Shown piece by piece: positions 31,968 to 36,981 of a stretch of 36,981 nt of DNA. Position numbers and translations under genes: made by a program. The stretch's first letter is position 1. Every line of letters starts with the position of its first letter. The DNA is taken from NCBI GenBank assembly GCA_036897485.1, contig JAYMTF010000412.1:1-36981 (forward strand), given 5' to 3'. The DNA is from Pelargonium nanum (Eukaryota > Streptophyta > Magnoliopsida > Geraniales > Geraniaceae). The notes under the pieces were generated by a model that was given only the letters and a program-made list of their open reading frames with translations, searched no databases and was not told the DNA's origin.

Positions 31968-33557
31968 TTAAGTGTTTGGATCAGCTTCAAGGTCCTGAAG
32001 CCGTTCGATGCAAGCGGACTCGGAGGTACATGCCCTAGCTCCCAATCGCTTACAGATATCACACAAAGCGTCACCTGATAGTATTGGAGACGGGACTGAG
32101 CTCCCACGAATCGCAGCAGCTGCAGCCGTGGGTGAGGACTGCGCTGTGCGTGATCGCCTAAAAGAAACGCTTGGGCGACGTGGTGAATTTTGAACCGGCG
32201 TCGAATAAGCAGGGAGATCAGGTCGCTTAACAATACGTTTGGGAATAAGATTTGGCAAGCCTGAACGTGTACGTTCCGTAGATGAAGACACGGGTAATAA
32301 AGAGTCCTGATTCAAGCGGGGAGGAGCAAGTTCACGTGCAACTAGGTCATCCCTTGTGCAAGTTTTTTCCAAAAAAGAGTATGGGCCGGGTTGAATATCA
32401 GTTTTATCCGGGACGTTTTCAACAGCAGGGTCCGCAACCTCATGGACCTGGCGACGTGAATTAACAGATTGATTCACAGGTGAACTTGGCTCAGAAGTCG
32501 GGATCGCATCATAAGTGTCAAAAGAAGGTAGACCCGACCCTGTATTTTCTGCCACAGCAATAGGAAAAATCACACGACCCAACTTGAGATCAATTGCCTC
32601 AGATATTGAAACTGGATTTTGAGTATGAACAAGAACTCGGGCGCACTCAAAATCTCGTCCTCCCATGGAAGCCGGGTGAACATAAATGAAATCCCCAAAA
32701 ATTCTGGCAATGCTACGCATGGAGTTGACATGCCACGCATGCAAAGGGATGCCTTGTAAAGATAACCAACAGAAACGCCCTCCCTTGCGTTTCAGATTGT
32801 TCCAATCATGAAAGTGAACAAACCATTGGGAAAGCCATGACCAACCCGACTCCTTCATAGCCGACAAATATTTCTCATCCGAAAAGGCTAATATGAAAAC
32901 CTGATTACCCAAGGAGTGGACGGAGATATCAAAAACACCTTCTGTGGCGAGAGTCTCGAAGAGAAAAGATTCGGAGACAGGGGAACGAGCTATCGCTAAA
33001 ATGCTCCAACGTAGGTTATCCAGGATGGAACGAGTCGAAAAACCCAGACACTGCTTTCTGTAAGAAGAAGCCTTTGGCGTCTGAGAAGATGATTGTGATC
33101 TCGTCGGCAAAGGGAAATAGGATGGGGGCCGAGGGAGAGGTTGCGAAGGGACGACGGGGAAAGATGCTGGCTGCGGAGCTTGACGAAACGTGCTGCTAGG
33201 CATTACAACATCCTTAGCCCAATCAACAATAAGCATGTGTTCCATGAAGAAAGTGCCATTAAAAATTCGCCTTATGTGAGCAGCGTCATCAGTGCCAAAA
33301 AAGCGCACAAACCCATAATTCTTCCCAGATCTGTTAGGGTTTGGAGCGACCAAACAATCTGCAATGTCGGCATGGCGGCTCACGATACTACGTAGTCTAG
33401 ACGAGGTAACATTTGGGGGAAGGTTCCCGAAGTAGAGGGAGGACAATCGGAAGAAACGTCCCTGATTACTGGCGGCGCGATTTCCTTGACTGCTGGCGGC
33501 GCGAGTGGAGGCGGCGCGGAAGCGGTTTCCCTGAAATCTCGGAGCCATCAAAACCAC
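31968..33557 (-). CDS. LINE ORF1 protein: RRM plus DUF4283-like region
   Basis: This intact 529-codon frame would encode the RNA-binding, nucleoprotein-forming protein of the LINE. The N terminus is basic and Ala/Ser/Arg-rich with short GNRAAS-type repeats. An RRM spans about residues 38-120: RNP2 is LYFGNL (41-46) and RNP1 is KNYGFVRF (79-86). A DUF4283-like region follows at about 165-335, with ESGWSWLSQWFVHFHDWNN and WLSLQGIPLHAWHVNSM. The tail is Pro/Ser-rich with several basic stretches. Near the end there is a short cysteine cluster, CDICKRLGARAC (CX2CX7C), which is not a standard CCHC knuckle. Unlike ORF2, it has no lesion. Host function is not expected. Confidence 0.85.
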   Translation of the reverse strand: MVLMAPRFQGNRFRAASTRAASSQGNRAASNQGRFFRLSSLYFGNLPPNVTSSRLRSIVSRHADIADCLVAPNPNRSGKNYGFVRFFGTDDAAHIRRIFNGTFFMEHMLIVDWAKDVVMPSSTFRQAPQPASFPVVPSQPLPRPPSYFPLPTRSQSSSQTPKASSYRKQCLGFSTRSILDNLRWSILAIARSPVSESFLFETLATEGVFDISVHSLGNQVFILAFSDEKYLSAMKESGWSWLSQWFVHFHDWNNLKRKGGRFCWLSLQGIPLHAWHVNSMRSIARIFGDFIYVHPASMGGRDFECARVLVHTQNPVSISEAIDLKLGRVIFPIAVAENTGSGLPSFDTYDAIPTSEPSSPVNQSVNSRRQVHEVADPAVENVPDKTDIQPGPYSFLEKTCTRDDLVARELAPPRLNQDSLLPVSSSTERTRSGLPNLIPKRIVKRPDLPAYSTPVQNSPRRPSVSFRRSRTAQSSPTAAAAAIRGSSVPSPILSGDALCDICKRLGARACTSESACIERLQDLEADPNT

Positions 33558-33560
33558 ACC

Positions 33561-34291
33561 CTTTGATCTTTATATAATAGAACACTGGGGATGTCAAGTA
33601 TGGAGTGACACCCATGAATGTGTTTGGTTTCTTGAGTAAAAGTACTTTTGGGAGTACTACCAGAAGTCTAATAGAATGTGTGAACGCGGTCGCAGTTGCA
33701 GAAGGTTGGATGCGTATGTGGGCTCACATAAGCTAGCGTCACAAACCCCCATGGTGATGCTCACGCAGACGCCTTCGTGGATGCTCGGTTTGTGGACGCA
33801 TGCTTAGTAGCGAGCTCGCAAGTCGCTTCTCAGTTCTCTCTTAGTTGAGATTCTTAAATGGTACACCTTTACATGACCGTTCCAAATTAAAATTTGACTT
33901 TGACTTCTTTGTAGTTTATGCCCCACGTGATAAAGTGGCTTCCGTATGTCACTACTCTTGTTTATTGATTAATTTTACTTGTACTCTTTTTGTTATCATC
34001 TATCTTGTTTTTTTGGGACTAATTCTTTTTTATAAATATTGTCGAAAAAACAAATTCAAGTAAGAACTAAGAAAATGAAGAATATCCCGTAAAAAATGAA
34101 GAATAAAATAACATCTTTAGTTTAAAAAAACTCAGTCGAAGTAGTTGTATTATTATCTTAAATTAAAAGCTTTATATTTATGAATATGCTTAAGTTTCGC
34201 TCATACAAATGTATGATTATCTTAAGAACATCATGAACAAATTGATCAAGATTACATCAATATTTCGAATAAAATTGAGCATAATGCTATA
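33561..34291. other. Intergenic, no recognised gene
   Basis: The first 200-300 bp may include LINE 5'UTR. Positions 33680-33840 are GC-richer and contain ACGC/GGATGC words. The short open frame at 33845-34063 has no family resemblance. Confidence 0.35.
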
Positions 34292-34294
34292 TTA

Positions 34295-34626
34295 GGGCAT
34301 CCACAATGGTAGGTTAATAAGAGGTTAATAATGTACGTTAAAAGTTGTGCATTAACCCATCTTATTATACTATTCCCATTGTAAGAGGTTAATATATATA
34401 TATATTAATCACTTCATAGTTATTAACCTTTTAATAGCATTGTGTACTATGTTTTATATTATTATTTTAAAGTGATGTGTGTGAGTAAGAGTCCATTATA
34501 TAAATCTTTTGGAGGTTAAATCATTGTGGAGATTAACATAATAGATAATGGGTTAATGGAATGATGATGTGGCAATTGTGGGTCAACTCAATTAACCTTT
34601 TAGAGGTTAAACCATTGTGGATGCCC
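34295..34626. mobile_element. PIF/Harbinger-type MITE with TTA target duplication
   Basis: A 332-bp element starts GGGCATCCACAATGGTAGG; its right end read in reverse is GGGCATCCACAATGGTTTAA. It is flanked by TTA on both sides (34292-34294 and 34627-34629). AGAGGTTAAT/AGGTTAA words recur inside the arms. A GGGCATCCACAATG terminus with a 3-bp duplication is typical of Tourist/PIF-Harbinger MITEs. It is a different family from the one at 14327. Confidence 0.85.
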
Positions 34627-34629
34627 TTA

Positions 34630-35486
34630 ATTATTATTGAAAATAATCAAATCATATACAGAACATGTGACATGAGAAATTCTATATATATATATATGTA
34701 TATTGTTAGATTTAATTGTTAGAATAACACATGGGAATTTGGAGAATATGTTATCTATTGAAATAGTTGCGTGAAGTTTCCGCTCCTATTAACTTTTGTT
34801 CAGTATTTTATATTTACAGTGAAGCGTTTTGGAAGAAAATTTTGCACACGTGAAACAGATGAGAGATATTTCAAAACCTTCGTTGACTGTTTCATGCAAT
34901 CAAGTGGATGTTTTTTTTCATCTTCTTTTTAATGTGAATCACATGAAAAGACTTGCCAACTAGCTAACAACCACATATAATCAAATCCAAACAAAAACAT
35001 ATAAATTGGTGTAGTTGCATTATTGAATAAAAGTTTATGGAGGAATTTGCATGCATCAGCAGGGCCCAATAGAAGAAATGCAGCAGAAGATGCAAGGAAG
35101 AAGGAGAACCAGAAGAAATTATATAGAAATAATAATACAATAATGATTTATAACAAACACACATCAAATCTCAATCTCAATCTCAATAATGTTCCTCTCA
35201 TTGTGGACAATGCTTGTACTCACAAATCAATATAATGTTGTCCACAAAGATACTCAACCCTTTTATGTATACATATACACTTTTTTTTTATACTCAACCC
35301 TTTTATGTATACATACACACAACCCTGCAGTTAGTTACAATTCAATTCTTTTTCAAACAAGGGACAATTGTGGATGCATCATATCAAATTATCAATTGCA
35401 TCCCATGCATTGTGTGTAATTTTATTGAGTTTTTCTTTGCAACAAATAGTTAATATGAATTTCATTAAAAATGCAGTAAAGAGAAA
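34630..35486. other. AT-rich intergenic region with a 40-bp-spaced direct repeat
   Basis: No gene is visible. A perfect direct repeat of 25 bp beginning TACTCAACCCTTTTATGTAT occurs at 35251-35275 and 35291-35315, separated by an ATACAC plus T9 stretch. A short TA run lies near 34683-34696. Confidence 0.6.
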
Positions 35487-35778
35487 AATATTATATGTCC
35501 CAAATTTCGTATAAAAATAATTGTACAAAACGATGTATCAACAAATAAGAGATGACACATCAAATATTATATTGATGACTTGGCCAAATCACAACGTGCC
35601 ACGTGTACTTGTCTTATAAACCGGATGCTACGCGCTAGAAATTCATGGGAGGGTAACGGTATCATATGCGTCGAGTTGTTATTCGTTAAAATTAATTTTA
35701 AATTACAAAAATATGAAACATGTATTTGTCATGTAGATTGTCGCGCCATTTTGTACAAAATTTGGAACATATAACATT
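35487..35778 (+). mobile_element. Non-autonomous foldback element, family X, copy A
   Basis: A 292-bp element has terminal inverted repeats AATATTATATGTCCCAAATT on the left and AATGTTATATGTTCCAAATT read from the right. Both continue towards a TTGTACAAAA-type palindromic word. It is in direct orientation with copy B (36451-36734) and shares with it GAGATGACACATCA, TTGGCCAAATCACA, GCCACGTGTAC and AAATTACAAAAATATGAAA. It contains a CACGTG (G-box) core. It encodes no protein. No clear target duplication is seen. Confidence 0.75.
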
Positions 35779-35820
35779 ATTATATTGATCTCATGATTTG
35801 CAACTTGCGTTCCTCCGTCC

Positions 35821-36190
35821 TAAAATAAATATGGGAGATGATTGACGCATGTGTCTTTATTTCATGTGTGGTACATGTGCGTTTTAGTTACAAACTACAA
35901 TTGGTTTGGTTACAAAATTTTATTGAACCGCGTTTTGATATGAAAATATAGTAATTACAAACATCATTGGCGTCATTACAAAAATTTATCGGCGTGCGTT
36001 TTTTTTAGTAAACCACTTACAAGCTGTATTGATGTGGTTACAAATAACACATTGGTGCGTGTTTTTACATTTAATATATGTCAGATACAAGTTTTAATTG
36101 GTCTGGTTACAAGTTATCATTGACGCGCGTTGCCATGTATCACACATGCAATAATGACACATGAAACAAACGTTTCCCAATATTTTATAT
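35821..36190. mobile_element. Foldback element with a tandem-repeat core
   Basis: The outer arms of about 60 bp (35821-35880 and 36130-36190) are inverted copies: ATGGGAGATGATTGACGCAT on the left pairs with ATTGGGAAACGTTTGTTTCA read from the right, followed by matching TTTCATGTGTGGTACATG and TTGCATGTGTGATACATG. Between them (35880-36127) are four degenerate units of 51-70 bp, each opening CGTTTT or CGTGTTTT and containing two TTACAAA-type words and an ATTGGxxTGGTTACAA motif. Unit starts are 35880, 35931, 35997 and 36058, with a partial unit at 36128. This resembles Foldback-type elements. It has no coding capacity. Confidence 0.65.
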
Positions 36191-36450
36191 TTCTTACATT
36201 GAAATACTAATTTTCTTTTAAGAAGTTAGTTATAGTATAAATTATCAATAACAACTTTATAATAAGTTGGTTATTAAGTTTGAATTTGTTAGAATATGTT
36301 TATAAGAATTAAAAAATAATAGTATAGTATTAACTAATTTTTTACAATTATTTTTGAAATAAAATCAGTACGTTCGTATGGGTTACATAAGAAAACAGCA
36401 ACACAAATAAATGGTTAATCTTATTATTCTCATTGAATTAAAAACATAGT
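36191..36450. other. AT-rich spacer between non-autonomous elements
   Basis: Highly AT-rich, without open frames or recognisable repeats. It separates the foldback element from copy B of family X. Confidence 0.5.
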
Positions 36451-36734
36451 AATGCTATATGTCTCAAATTTTGTACAAAATGACGTGTCAAACAATGAGA
36501 GATGACACATCAATTATTTCATTGATGAGTTGGCCAAATCACATTATGCCACGTGTACATCATATCTAAAAAACCAGGCGCTCCGTGTCAGAAATTCAAT
36601 ATAGGAGGGGGTAGAATCATATATGTCGGGCTTTTTATTATTTAAATTTAATTGTAAATTACAAAAATATGAAATATATACGTGCCACGTGGATTGCTAT
36701 ATCATTTTGTACAAAACTTAAAAGAAATAACATT
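36451..36734 (+). mobile_element. Non-autonomous foldback element, family X, copy B
   Basis: A 284-bp element begins AATGCTATATGTCTCAAATT; read from the right it begins AATGTTATTTCTTTTAAGTT, and both arms continue into TTTTGTACAAAAT. It is collinear with copy A (35487-35778) and inverted relative to copy C (36759 onward). It carries two CACGTG cores. Confidence 0.75.
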
Positions 36735-36758
36735 TTTCTAAAGTATAACATAAAGGAA

Positions 36759-36981
36759 AATGCTAAATGTACAAAATTTTGTACAAAATTTGGTGAACAA
36801 AGTGATGTGGCAGCCTATGTGGCACATCTATTTTTTAAGTTTTGTGATTTAAAATTAATTTTAAACGAATAAAAATCCGACATATATGATACCACCACCC
36901 TCCCATGAATTTCTGGCGCGAAGCGCCCGGTTTATAAGACACGATGTACACGTGGCGAATTGTGATTCGGCCAACTCATCA
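36759..36981 (-). mobile_element. Non-autonomous foldback element, family X, copy C, cut by the window end
   Basis: It begins AATGCTAAATGTACAAAATT and continues as the reverse complement of copies A and B: TTTAAAATTAATTTTAAACG, CCCTCCCATGAATTTCTG, CGCCCGGTTTATAAGACA, TACACGTGGCGAATTGTGA and GGCCAACTCATCA. At least 223 bp are present and the rest lies beyond the window. Only 24 bp separate it from copy B, so B and C form a large head-to-head inverted repeat. Confidence 0.75.

Larger units (their letters stand above)
28200..33560 (-). mobile_element. L1-clade LINE with RRM-bearing ORF1 (BNR-type), nearly full length
   Basis: This is a non-LTR retrotransposon on the minus strand. It has ORF1, then ORF2 (endonuclease, reverse transcriptase, zf-RVT), then a short 3'UTR and a poly(A) tail seen as T10 at 28200-28209. 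An RRM in ORF1 instead of only a zinc knuckle is the diagnostic feature of the plant L1 subclade described from beet as BNR. The 3' end, just inside the tail, contains GATAAGCAATCGG words common at plant L1 3' ends. I found no convincing target-site duplication, and the 5' end is set just outside ORF1, so some 5'UTR may extend beyond 33560. The 3' end lies about 240 bp upstream of the KH gene leader. Confidence 0.9.

Noticed and set aside
35810..35840. CCTCCGTCCTAAAATAAATA, like a Stowaway terminus
   Set aside because: There is no matching inverted end. The right partner of this region pairs with the downstream foldback arm instead, so I treat it as part of, or a chance neighbour to, the foldback element.

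Overview
The window looks like nuclear DNA of a flowering plant, probably a eudicot. It is AT-rich, its genes are split by many spliceosomal introns, and it carries plant protein families: an AAP-type amino acid permease, a DUF676/FAM135-type serine esterase and a five-KH RNA-binding protein. Between and inside the genes lie plant-type MITEs, LTR-retrotransposon relics and an L1-type LINE. The species cannot be named from the sequence alone. No tRNA, rRNA, CRISPR array or bacterial-type operon was found.

Layout. Positions 1-2010 are eroded retroelement DNA: a frameshifted Ty3/gypsy reverse transcriptase relic, interrupted by a foldback MITE with a perfect 9-bp target duplication. Positions 2624-10821 (minus strand) hold a 15-exon esterase gene. 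I could join its exons into one 753-codon frame. It has a GC-AG intron, an intronic MULE-like MITE, telomere-like repeats, and a 5' splice site lying directly in a (GA/CT)n microsatellite. Positions 10850-17250 are intergenic, with an LTR relic, a PIF/Harbinger-type MITE, a CT-rich leader-like stretch and a Stowaway-like element.

Positions 17471-19716 (plus strand) hold a complete 7-exon amino acid permease of the AAP1/6/8 type (478 aa), also with a GC-AG intron. Positions 22759-27960 (minus strand) hold a KH-domain gene: seven coding exons (691 aa by my splice model), five KH domains and a 5'UTR intron. One of its exon junctions keeps frame only if non-obvious splice sites are used.

Positions 28200-33560 (minus strand) are a nearly full-length LINE. 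ORF1 carries an RRM plus a DUF4283-like region, as in the BNR-type plant L1 subclade. ORF2 (endonuclease, reverse transcriptase, zf-RVT) is broken by two stops and a frameshift. The LINE lies just upstream of the KH gene, in the same orientation. Positions 33560-36981 are a nest of non-autonomous elements: a TTA-flanked MITE, a foldback element with tandem repeats at its core, and three copies of one MITE family. Two of those copies form a large inverted pair that runs off the window edge.

The three host genes are functionally unrelated, as expected for a plant chromosome. I see no evidence of a novel multi-gene system. The most interesting material is transposon architecture and unusual splice sites.
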